Shown here: positions 8,151 through 14,770 of the stretch, piece after piece
Position numbering within the stretch: the stretch's first letter is position 1
Layout: each line of letters opens with the position of its first letter
NCBI RefSeq assembly: GCF_000250635.1
Contig: NC_016940.1
Location: 930,001 to 994,000, forward strand
DNA length: 64,000 bases
DNA from: Saprospira grandis str. Lewin
GTDB lineage: Bacteria > Bacteroidota > Bacteroidia > Chitinophagales > Saprospiraceae
Reading direction: 5' to 3'
The notes under the pieces: model-generated
Database searches by the model: none
The model's input: only the letters and a program-made list of their open reading frames with translations
Told to the model about the DNA's origin: nothing
Program-made: the position numbers and the translations under genes

Positions 8151-8300
8151 CTAATTCTCGGGGCACTTCTTACAACGCTTGCCCTTCTTTTTCTTGTATT
8201 TTTTGCAACACTTCTTTTTGAGCTGATACTCAATAACAGGAAGTTCAAAAAAGCCCTGTTTGGGCAATTCAATCGGTTGAGGAATCTGTAATTTTTGCAT
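8151..8300 (-). CDS. 49-residue Cys/Lys-rich small protein
   Basis: An ATG at 8300 opens a 49-codon frame ending in TAG at 8151. It begins MQKLQIPQPIELPKQGFFEL and ends in the basic Cys cluster KKKCCKKYKKKKGKRCKKCP then EN. The two CC/CxxC-like pairs amid lysines suggest a small metal- or nucleic-acid-binding protein; this is inference. Support for a real gene: a TATATTTG promoter box 42 nt upstream, a terminator hairpin shortly after the stop, and a composition unlike random frames. Short KKCCKKYKK-type proteins occur in other Bacteroidota as I recall them, but no family name is claimed. Confidence 0.55.
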   Translation of the reverse strand: MQKLQIPQPIELPKQGFFELPVIEYQLKKKCCKKYKKKKGKRCKKCPEN

Positions 8301-8341
8301 GTCTCAGTAGTCAGTATGCGAATAGAATCAACTATCAAGAG

Positions 8342-8349
8342 CAAATATA
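8342..8349 (-). promoter_or_regulatory. promoter box of the small Cys/Lys-rich gene
   Basis: The minus strand reads TATATTTG, matching TAnnTTTG, 42 nt upstream of the ATG at 8300. No clear TTG box lies at the usual distance. Confidence 0.35.
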
Positions 8350-8440
8350 AATCTTTATTTAGATTTAGTACAGATAAAAACGATTTTTTAGGGTTTTTTT
8401 TGGGCCAAATAGCCGTATTTTGGGCCAAAATCAAGAAAAT

Positions 8441-9178
8441 ATGCTCTATTTGGTCCCTACGCCTATTGGCAATTTAGAAGATATGACCTACCGCTCGGTC
8501 CGCATCTTAAAAGAAGTCGATTATATTTTGGCCGAAGATACCCGCAGTTCTCGGCCACTTTTACAGCATTATGCTATAGATCAACCCCTTTATGCGCATC
8601 ATGCGCACAATGAGCAAGAAAGTAGCTTGCAGGTAGTCACGGACCTCAAGGCGGGCAAAAGCGTGGCCCTTATTTCTGATGCAGGCACCCCCGGCATTTC
8701 AGATCCTGGCTTTTATTTGTTGCGGGCCTGTGTGGCCGAGGGCTTAGCCGTTAGTTGTTTGCCTGGCGCCTCGGCGGTTATTCCGGCCCTGGTTGGCGCG
8801 GGCCTCGCCTGCGACCGCTTTCATTTTGAGGGTTTTTTGCCCCATAAAAAAGGGAGACAAACTCGACTAAATTATTTGGCCGATTTGCCCAATACCTTTG
8901 CCCTTTATGAATCGCCCCACCGCCTAGAAAAATGCCTACAGCAATTGGCCCAGGTTTGTGGCCAAGAGCGGCAAGCCGTAGTTTGCCGAGAGCTCTCTAA
9001 AAAGTTTGAGAGTTTTCATCGGGGAAGTTTAAGCGAGCTACAAGCCTTTTTTAAGGCCCATCCCGATAAGGTCCGAGGCGAAATTGTCATTGTGGTAGAA
9101 GGACAAACTGAAAAGAAAAAGAAGAAAGACAAATACGCCAAGTTCAAGAAAGCGCCCAAACGGCCAGAGCTCGACTAG
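8441..9178 (+). CDS. rsmI: 16S rRNA (cytidine-1402 2'-O)-methyltransferase
   Basis: RsmI methylates the ribose of C1402 in the ribosomal decoding centre using SAM. About 245 residues from the ATG at 8441 (MLYLVPTPIGNLEDMTYRSV). Family motifs in order are VPTPIGNLEDMTYR, YILAEDTRSS, LISDAGTPGISDPG, LPGASAVIPALVGAGL and CRELSKKFESFHRG. The C-terminus carries a Lys-rich tail (EKKKKKDKYAKFKKAPKR). A TTG at 8420 would add seven residues and is less likely. Its TAG stop lies in a CTAG shared with the convergent exonuclease gene (4-nt overlap). Confidence 0.95.
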   Translation: MLYLVPTPIGNLEDMTYRSVRILKEVDYILAEDTRSSRPLLQHYAIDQPLYAHHAHNEQESSLQVVTDLKAGKSVALISDAGTPGISDPGFYLLRACVAEGLAVSCLPGASAVIPALVGAGLACDRFHFEGFLPHKKGRQTRLNYLADLPNTFALYESPHRLEKCLQQLAQVCGQERQAVVCRELSKKFESFHRGSLSELQAFFKAHPDKVRGEIVIVVEGQTEKKKKKDKYAKFKKAPKRPELD

Positions 9179-9920
9179 GCATCTGCGCTCTCAAAAATGA
9201 GGGCCAAGGGATCTTCTAGCATAAAGCGCAATAGGACCTGAGCGGTAGCAAAAACATCTTTTTTGCAATAGACCTCAATTCGGTCCAAATCGCCATCTTC
9301 CCAATAACTTCGGCCCACTTGGCTGCCATCAATATCATCTTTGGGGGTGGGAATACCAAAAAGGCCACAAAGCAACTTGAGGGAAGTATAGGCCTTATAA
9401 TCGCCAAATTTCCAGAGCGTCATGGTATCCAAAAAATGATGCAGCTCCCAAGGCTTTTTGCCATAAATTTGAAGGGGCGCAGGCAAGGGCAAGCCCTGCA
9501 CAATCATGCGGCGGCAGATATAAGGCATATCAAATTCCTTAATATTATGGCCACAAACATATTGCTGTCCCCGCCGCTGAAAATATTTGCTCAGCATAGC
9601 GGAGAAATCTTGGAGTAGTGCTTTTTCATCATCTCCATAAAAGGATTTGAGGCGGAGCTTATACTGGCCCTCCTCATTTTTAGTAAATACGCCCACCGTA
9701 ATGCAGACAATTTTGCCAAATTCTGCATAAATACCTGCTTTTCTGGATAATAATCCTCGGCAGTCATTTTTTCTTCTTCGGCCAAGCGACGCTGTAAAGC
9801 CTCTGCTTTAAGCGCCCAAAGCTTTTGCATAGTTGGCGAAAGCTCGGCATAGCTAGCTGCGGCAGAAACTGTTTCAATATCAAGCACTAAGGTATGCTCT
9901 AATATACTTTTAGGTAACAT
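9175..9920 (-). pseudogene. PolB-type 3'-5' exonuclease, interrupted by a frameshift
   Basis: The N-terminal part (ATG at 9920) carries exonuclease motif I (LVLDIETVSA). A second frame, resuming near 9740, supplies the rest: VCITVGVF, YVCGHNIKEFDMPYICRR (motif II), DTMTLWKFGDYKAYTSLKLL and VYCKKDVFATAQVLLRF (motif III). Restoring one A to the run of four at 9739-9742 joins YYPEK to AGIYAEFGKIVCITVG in one continuous reading. The family is the DNA polymerase B-like exonucleases of the RNase H fold. It is either a true pseudogene or a homopolymer sequencing error. The motif I Asp/Glu and later acidic residues look intact on both sides, which favours a recent event or an error. Confidence 0.8.
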
Positions 9921-9963
9921 ATATTTTTTATTTTAGGAATAAATTGCCCAAAGGGCTAGGGAT

Positions 9964-10106
9964 TGGGCCAGACCAAGGCCTTCAGGCCGCAATGGCCTAG
10001 CGATGTGCAGCAGTGCGGCAAAGCCGCAGACCAAGGCCGTCAGGCCGCAGGGCCGAGCAGACTTGCGAGCTGCGAAACGTAGCGCCCGCCGCAGGCGGGA
10101 GGCCCC
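9964..10106 (-). repeat. VSE copy 4
   Basis: Ends GGCCT/AGGCC. First stem CCCGCC-tgc-GGCGGG; second stem GGCC-gtca-GGCC. It occupies the divergent gap between the exonuclease and the first TPM gene, which otherwise holds only AT-rich sequence and a promoter box. Confidence 0.85.
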
Positions 10107-10188
10107 AAAATAACATAAGTCTATTTTTTTGTATTTGCTTTAGTTTTATAAAGTTAAGGAAAAATCCTGACTCCCCTATTATTTTGTT

Positions 10189-10196
10189 TACTTTTG
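10189..10196 (+). promoter_or_regulatory. promoter box of the TPM gene pair
   Basis: TACTTTTG matches TAnnTTTG, 39 nt upstream of the ATG at 10235. No good TTG box was seen at the expected spacing. Confidence 0.35.
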
Positions 10197-10234
10197 TGTT
10201 GTGAAATCTATTTCCCTTTATTTTGCCCCCCCTT

Positions 10235-11044
10235 ATGAAAAATTTTCTTCTTTTTTGTACTCTCTTTTTTGCCCTTCATTTGGGGGCGCAAGTTCCTAAT
10301 CAGCGGCCCGATGCGCAGCAATACGTTTATGATTATGCTGATTTATTGGCCCAAAAGGAGCGCAATGCCCTGCAGCATTATTTGGAGCGGGTTGCGGCTG
10401 CACAGGAAGTAGATCCATTGATTGTGGTGGTCAAGCATTTGGGAAGTTCTACGGTAGAAGCCTATGCCTATACTTTGGCGAGTAATTGGGGGTTGGGCAA
10501 AGAAAAGGCCAATGCCCTACTTATTTTGGTGAGTCGGGCCGAGCATCAATTGCGGATTGAGGTGGGGGCAAATTTAGCCGAGCCCTTATCTTATGAAGTT
10601 TGCAAAAAAGTGATTGCGGACAAATTGAGCCCTGCCTTTAAGAAAGAAGAATACTACTTTGGTCTGCTAGAAAGTATGCAAGAGCTGCTAAAAAAAGGCG
10701 GTTTTCAGGCGCCCGATCCAGAAAAAATGGGCCTGTCGACTAGAAAATCGAGAGAGGCAAATCTGATTTGGCGAATACTTTTTTATCTTTTGCTCATTGT
10801 TGCGGCTCTCTTTGCCTTTTTTACCTTATACGGCTGGGGAGCGGGCAAAGCCTCTGCAGTTAATCATCATGATTATAGCCGCAAAGGCAAACAGGATAAC
10901 TACCGATATAGAAGGCGAAGAAGATGGTATAAAGACCATAGCGATTACTCGGACTATTCGGATAGCGATCGTTTTGATTATTCCGACAGTGATTCTTCTT
11001 CTGATAACTCCTTTTCTGGCGGCGGCGCCTCTGGCAGCTGGTAA
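10235..11044 (+). CDS. TPM-domain membrane protein
   Basis: About 269 residues from the ATG at 10235 (MKNFLLFCTLFFALHLGAQ, a signal peptide). A TPM domain spans about residues 30-165: YVYDYADLLAQKERNALQHY, then IVVVKHLG, ASNWGLGKEKANALLILVS and QLRIEVGANL. A membrane segment follows (about 180-205), then a basic stretch (GKQDNYRYRRRRRWYKDH) and a low-complexity Ser/Asp/Tyr tail ending SGGGASGSW. Domain order matches YgcG-like proteins, implicated in photosystem repair in plants and of mostly unknown role in bacteria. Tandem paralogue of the next gene. Confidence 0.85.
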   Translation: MKNFLLFCTLFFALHLGAQVPNQRPDAQQYVYDYADLLAQKERNALQHYLERVAAAQEVDPLIVVVKHLGSSTVEAYAYTLASNWGLGKEKANALLILVSRAEHQLRIEVGANLAEPLSYEVCKKVIADKLSPAFKKEEYYFGLLESMQELLKKGGFQAPDPEKMGLSTRKSREANLIWRILFYLLLIVAALFAFFTLYGWGAGKASAVNHHDYSRKGKQDNYRYRRRRRWYKDHSDYSDYSDSDRFDYSDSDSSSDNSFSGGGASGSW

Positions 11045-11065
11045 AACTCTCTTAATTCTATTCCC

Positions 11066-12022
11066 ATGAAAAATTTTTCTCTTCTCTTTCTCTTTTTGCT
11101 GCTGGCTCTCTCGCCAGCCTTGGCCCAATATCCCGCAGCCCCCGATCCCGTCCGATATGTGACGGATCTGGGTGGCTTTTTAAATGAGGAGGAAGAGCTG
11201 CTGCTCGAACGCTACCTCCTAGAGGTCTACAAACAAAATGAAGAGCAACTCCAAATTATTGTCGTTACGGTCCCCAATCTCCAAGGCCAAAGTATTAAGG
11301 AATACGCCAACGGCCTAGCCCGAAGCTGGGGCATTGGCCAAAAGGGCAAGGACAATGGCCTGCTCATTCTGGCCACTAAAGCCGAAAGAAAAACCCGCAT
11401 AGAAGTAGGCTACGGCCTAGAGGGCAGCTTTCCAGATATCTTCTGCCAAAAGGTGGTCGATGAACAATTAGTCGCCAATTTCAAAAAAAGAAAGTTCTTC
11501 GATGGCTTTGCCTCCGCTGCCGATGCCCTGCTCGAAAAAGGCTTGTACAAAAGGCCTAATATGCAAGCTATCCTAGCTGCAGAGCAACAAATCCAAGAGC
11601 AAGAAAATGTAAAAAGAGGCGATGATAATCCCGGCCCAAACACCTATGACTATACGCCCAGCTCGCCCTCTAGACCGAAAAAAAACTCTTCTGGAGATAA
11701 AGCGGGTGCCACGTTTATCCTTATTGCCTTCTTTATCTTTATCATTTTTTTGATCATCAAACACGGATTCACTACAACCAATAGCAGCCGAGATTATAGC
11801 CGAAAAGGCCGAAACCGATACCGCAGCAAAAGCAGCAGCTATAAAGACTATTCTGACAGTAGCAATAATACCACAATCGTGAGCAGCTATTCCGATTATT
11901 CTGACTACTCAGATTATAGCGATTATTCCGATTATAGCGACTACTCTGACTATTCCGATTACTCCGATAGTAGCTTCGGCGGTGGCGATTTTGGCGGCGG
12001 TGGTGCCGATGGAGATTGGTAA
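11066..12022 (+). CDS. TPM-domain membrane protein with SDY-repeat tail
   Basis: 318 residues with signal peptide MKNFSLLFLFLLLALSPALA. The TPM domain (about 25-165) includes YVTDLGGFLNEEEELLLERY, IIVVTVP, ARSWGIGQKGKDNGLLILAT and TRIEVGYGLEGSFPD. A membrane segment lies near 215-237 (ATFILIAFFIFIIFLII), then a basic region and a tail of about nine tandem SDY units before SSFGGGDFGGGGADGDW. It begins 21 nt after the first TPM gene and shares its domain layout, so the pair is a tandem duplication and probably an operon. The SDY tract is longer here and may vary in length between strains. Role unknown. Confidence 0.85.
   Translation: MKNFSLLFLFLLLALSPALAQYPAAPDPVRYVTDLGGFLNEEEELLLERYLLEVYKQNEEQLQIIVVTVPNLQGQSIKEYANGLARSWGIGQKGKDNGLLILATKAERKTRIEVGYGLEGSFPDIFCQKVVDEQLVANFKKRKFFDGFASAADALLEKGLYKRPNMQAILAAEQQIQEQENVKRGDDNPGPNTYDYTPSSPSRPKKNSSGDKAGATFILIAFFIFIIFLIIKHGFTTTNSSRDYSRKGRNRYRSKSSSYKDYSDSSNNTTIVSSYSDYSDYSDYSDYSDYSDYSDYSDYSDSSFGGGDFGGGGADGDW
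11887..11970 (+). repeat. 9-bp coding microsatellite (SDY repeat)
   Basis: About nine tandem copies of a 9-bp unit of the form TCNGAYTAY encode (SDY)n. Synonymous third positions vary between units, so the tract is not freshly expanded. Confidence 0.8.
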
Positions 12023-12040
12023 GTTTTTTATTCTTTTTTT

Positions 12041-12195
12041 GGGGCTGCCCCTGCGGCCTTCGGCCTTGGGTCGGGCTGTATCGCAGCTCGCTGTTCGCTC
12101 GGCCCTGCGTTTTTTTTCGCTACGCTCAAAAAACTAGGTCTGGCCTGCGGCCACTGCTGCCCATCCCTCAGCCTGCGGCGCTGCGCGCCTGCTAG
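12041..12195 (+). repeat. VSE copy 5
   Basis: Ends GGCTG/CAGCC. The second stem is AT-type (GTTTTTTT with AAAAAAC around cgctacgctc); the first is CCC...GGG with an inner GGCC-ttc-GGCC. It lies after the second TPM gene. Confidence 0.85.
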
Positions 12196-12202
12196 ACCCA
12201 AG

Positions 12203-12237
12203 AAAGGGGCAAAACTTAGGTTTTGCCCCTTTTTTTA
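12203..12237 (+). terminator. rho-independent terminator
   Basis: AAAGGGGCAAAAC and GTTTTGCCCCTTT pair around TTAG and run into seven T. It likely ends transcripts coming through the TPM genes and VSE copy 5. Confidence 0.8.
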
Positions 12238-12301
12238 TCAAAAAAATATAAGTTTCCATATAGGCTGGACAAAACCGCTTTTTCTTTGCTCTTGCCAGCT
12301 T

Positions 12302-12332
12302 TTGAAAGATTTAGTTTTTTTGCGTAGCTTTT
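12302..12332 (+). promoter_or_regulatory. putative promoter of the CARF-nuclease gene
   Basis: TTG at 12302-12304, 20-nt spacer, TAGCTTTT at 12325-12332 (one mismatch to TAnnTTTG). The ATG lies 14 nt downstream. Confidence 0.45.
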
Positions 12333-12346
12333 AGAAAAATTTAACC

Positions 12347-13399
12347 ATGAATACTGTAGTCTTACTTTTATCTAAACAGGCTTTGCCTAATCTTTCTTTT
12401 GTCAAATTACTCAAGGCCCAAAATAGCCCCATCCAACGCTATATCTTAATTGGGAGCGATTTTACAGAAAAAAACAAGTTTCATCTCCACCTCATTGAGG
12501 CCCTAGGCCTAAAAGAAGGAGAATACGAACTCTGGAAAATAGATGCTGAGTCTTATGTACAAGCCAAAAAAGACCTGGCTCAGCAACTGGCCCAAGCACA
12601 ACATCAAGCCGCACAAAAGTTTTGGCTCCACCTTACCGGCGGCACCAAAATGATGGCCATGGCCGCCCAAGACAGCTTTAAAAAGCATAGCAAAACAACT
12701 AAATCAGTACAATTAGGAAGCTACTATATGCCTTTTGGCGGAAAAGTGCTGCATAAAATTTACCCTCAGGCAAAAAGCAAGAAAATCAGCCTTCATTATA
12801 CACTAGAAGAATACTTTACGAGCTACGGCTTTGATATCCAAGCAGAACAAGCGGTCTGCAAAGCAGACGAAATGGAGGCTTACTGGACACTATTAAAAGA
12901 AAACAATTTTGACCTCAAATCTGCTGCGCTCAATAAATATAGACTCCATAAGAAAGAGAATGCTACTCTCTGGGAAGAGCTTATCTATCATAAGGTAAAA
13001 ACATCACTAAATTTAGCCGATGACCAAATTGCAATCAGCCTAAAAATTAGCTCTAAATACAGAAACCTCAAGCACCTAAAAGATAGTACAAACGACAATG
13101 AACTAGATGTCGTTTTTGTCCTCAAAGATAAACTCTACATCATTGAGTGTAAAAGCTCTAAGTCTACCGCCAATAGAACTATTAAGAAAACAGCCCAAGA
13201 AGCAATCTATAAATTGACTGCTATTAAAGATGGGCTTGGTCTACACGCTACAGGAGTAGTGGCTATTCTGGCTGGCGATAAACTAGATGGCGCCTCTTTA
13301 GAACGCATCGAGCTCCAAGGCAAAGCCATGAATAATAAGTTTGTTGAAGCTCAAGACTTAGTCAGCAGCACAATTAAAGACTGCTTAGAAATTAAATAA
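12347..13399 (+). CDS. CARF-domain PD-(D/E)XK nuclease, Card1/Can2-like (DUF1887)
   Basis: 350 residues in two domains. Residues 1-150 form a Rossmann-type CARF sensor with the diagnostic LTGGTK (96-101) in WLHLTGGTKMMAMAA. Residues 200-300 form a PD-(D/E)XK nuclease: Glu near 210 (TLWEELIYHK), Asp254 in NELDVVF and E267-C-K269 in YIIECKS. Family knowledge: Card1/Can2 proteins bind cyclic tetra-adenylate made by type III CRISPR Cas10, which activates DNA/RNA cleavage. No cas10, RAMP gene or CRISPR array is visible here, so it is either an orphan effector or acts in trans. It has its own promoter-like region and is followed 18 nt later by a small ring-nuclease-like gene, which suits an effector/off-switch pair. 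Confidence 0.8.
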   Translation: MNTVVLLLSKQALPNLSFVKLLKAQNSPIQRYILIGSDFTEKNKFHLHLIEALGLKEGEYELWKIDAESYVQAKKDLAQQLAQAQHQAAQKFWLHLTGGTKMMAMAAQDSFKKHSKTTKSVQLGSYYMPFGGKVLHKIYPQAKSKKISLHYTLEEYFTSYGFDIQAEQAVCKADEMEAYWTLLKENNFDLKSAALNKYRLHKKENATLWEELIYHKVKTSLNLADDQIAISLKISSKYRNLKHLKDSTNDNELDVVFVLKDKLYIIECKSSKSTANRTIKKTAQEAIYKLTAIKDGLGLHATGVVAILAGDKLDGASLERIELQGKAMNNKFVEAQDLVSSTIKDCLEIK

Positions 13400-13417
13400 A
13401 ACAAAAAAAACTTTATT

Positions 13418-13780
13418 ATGTTCCTCAATTTATCTAACCACCCAAGCAGCCGCTGGAGCGGCAAACAACTGACAACGGCCCAATCTTACGGAGATCTGCA
13501 AGATCTCCCTTTTCCTAATATCCCTCCTGCTGCAACAACAGCAGAAGTAGAAGCAATGGCCGAAAACTATAAGAACAAAGTCATCGAACTCGCCCCAAAG
13601 ATTGTCCATCTTATGGGAGAAATGACCTTTACGGCCTGCTTGCTTCGCAAGCTGCAAGCCGAAGGCTTGCATTGTGTGGCCAGCACAACAGAACGCATTG
13701 TTTTAGAGGAAGAAGACGGTTCAAAAACCGTAAAATTCAACTTTGTTCAATTTAGAACCTATCCGAATCTACTAGAGTAA
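13418..13780 (+). CDS. small Csx15/Csx20-like protein, possible ring nuclease
   Basis: 120 residues. It begins MFLNLSNHPSSRWSGKQLTT and later has PKIVHLMGEMTFTACLLRKL, GLHCVASTTERIV and a C-terminal strand KFNFVQFRTY. The layout (strand, NHPS turn, helix, central Gly-Glu strand-helix, TTERIV strand) fits a single Rossmann-like domain. From memory, small families of this kind (Csx15, Csx20) accompany type III CRISPR loci and are proposed to degrade cyclic oligoadenylates. Its position 18 nt after a CARF nuclease supports that reading. The family assignment is tentative; the catalytic residues are not known to me. The stop abuts the next ATG, so the three genes form one operon. Confidence 0.55.
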   Translation: MFLNLSNHPSSRWSGKQLTTAQSYGDLQDLPFPNIPPAATTAEVEAMAENYKNKVIELAPKIVHLMGEMTFTACLLRKLQAEGLHCVASTTERIVLEEEDGSKTVKFNFVQFRTYPNLLE

Positions 13781-14413
13781 ATGCCTATTATCTTAGAGCG
13801 AAAACTAGGGGTTTCCCAACTTTGGGTTTGGGAGCAAACAGAGCCTTTGGACCAACTAAAAGCGGCTTTGCCCCAATGCCTATTGGCCCGAACGCCCCAA
13901 CAAGCGCAAGCCGCCCTAGCCTACTGTAGCAGCCGATTGCTGTTGCAGGAGGTGTTTGGACGGCCTGCGCTTTTGTCATTGACAAAAGATGCCCAAGGCC
14001 GCCCTTTCATAAATGATAAAGCTATTTCAATTAGTCATTGTCAGGGCTTTTCGGCCCTGACGATGGCTGGCCCAAGACCCGGCCTAGATGTAGAAGGTCC
14101 AAGAGGGGCCCAACTAGCCCGCATTGCCCACAAATTTATTCTGCCCGATAAATTGCAGGCCCTGCAAGAACGGCCCAAAGAGGAATATCTAGAAGCCCTG
14201 GCCAATATCTGGTCGGCCAAAGAGGCTTTGTTTAAAGCGATGGGCGGAGGCGGCATCGATTTTAGGGAACATCTCTCTGTTGATTACCCCCCAGAAATGC
14301 TCCAACTGCCGGGCCGCTTTAGCGCCCGTTATCATGGTCCAAAAGGCCAAGTAGAATTTGCCCTAGAAGCCCTGCCCCTCCCCCAACAACATCGCCTGAT
14401 TTGGTGCATCTAG
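13781..14413 (+). CDS. 4'-phosphopantetheinyl transferase superfamily protein
   Basis: 210 residues. Transfers the phosphopantetheine arm of coenzyme A to a serine of acyl- or peptidyl-carrier proteins. The Mg-binding motif GLDVEGPR (about residues 104-111) and the WSAKEALFKAMG motif (about 146-157) are both present. Upstream ISISHCQGFSALTM matches the SxSH substrate motif. Size fits the Sfp/AcpT-like group. The ATG immediately follows the stop of the preceding gene with no gap, so it is translated from the same message as the CARF pair, although no functional link is known. Confidence 0.9.
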   Translation: MPIILERKLGVSQLWVWEQTEPLDQLKAALPQCLLARTPQQAQAALAYCSSRLLLQEVFGRPALLSLTKDAQGRPFINDKAISISHCQGFSALTMAGPRPGLDVEGPRGAQLARIAHKFILPDKLQALQERPKEEYLEALANIWSAKEALFKAMGGGGIDFREHLSVDYPPEMLQLPGRFSARYHGPKGQVEFALEALPLPQQHRLIWCI

Positions 14414-14428
14414 AGGAGCGAAGCGACT

Positions 14429-14644
14429 GGCCTAGCGATGTGAAGCAGTGCGGCAAAGCCGCAGACCAAAGCCGCCAGAGGCGGCTGCAGGGCCGAGCGA
14501 ACAGCGAGCTGCGAAACGTAGCGCCGACGACCGAAGGGAGGCGGAGGCCCCAAAATAGCAGCGAGCCCCAAAGCGACAACAAGAACTTTAGTTCGCAGTT
14601 CGACGACCAAAGGGAGTAACCGCCCGCCGAAGGCGGGAGGCCCC
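14429..14644 (-). repeat. VSE copy 6, with a second GGCCCC end
   Basis: Ends GGCCT/AGGCC, second stem AGCCGCC-aga-GGCGGCT. After the first AGGCCCC (14545-14551) the element continues with AGCGAGCCCC, the hairpin GAACTTTAGTTC, CGCAGTTCGACGACCAA, AGGGAGTAACCG, and a second CCCGCC...GGCGGG stem ending in AGGCCCC. This extended form recurs near 45.8, 48.4 and 50.8 kb. Confidence 0.8.
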
Positions 14645-14770
14645 AAAAAATCCCCCAAAAACAGCAGAATTTTATTTTTGTTGCGCATTAAGCCCAGACA
14701 GATTTGAAAAAAGACCAAAAAAAACGCATTTTGCGGCCGTTTTTCTACACTTTGAAAAGAATGTCAAGAG

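Noticed and set aside
8076-8291. 71-residue plus-strand frame with a hydrophobic middle
   Set aside because: It crosses the bidirectional terminator and is antisense to the better supported small gene at 8151-8300.
9735-9750. Programmed -1 frameshift in the exonuclease gene
   Set aside because: The P-site and A-site codons (GAA AAG) do not fit an X XXY YYZ heptamer; no stimulatory structure was evident.
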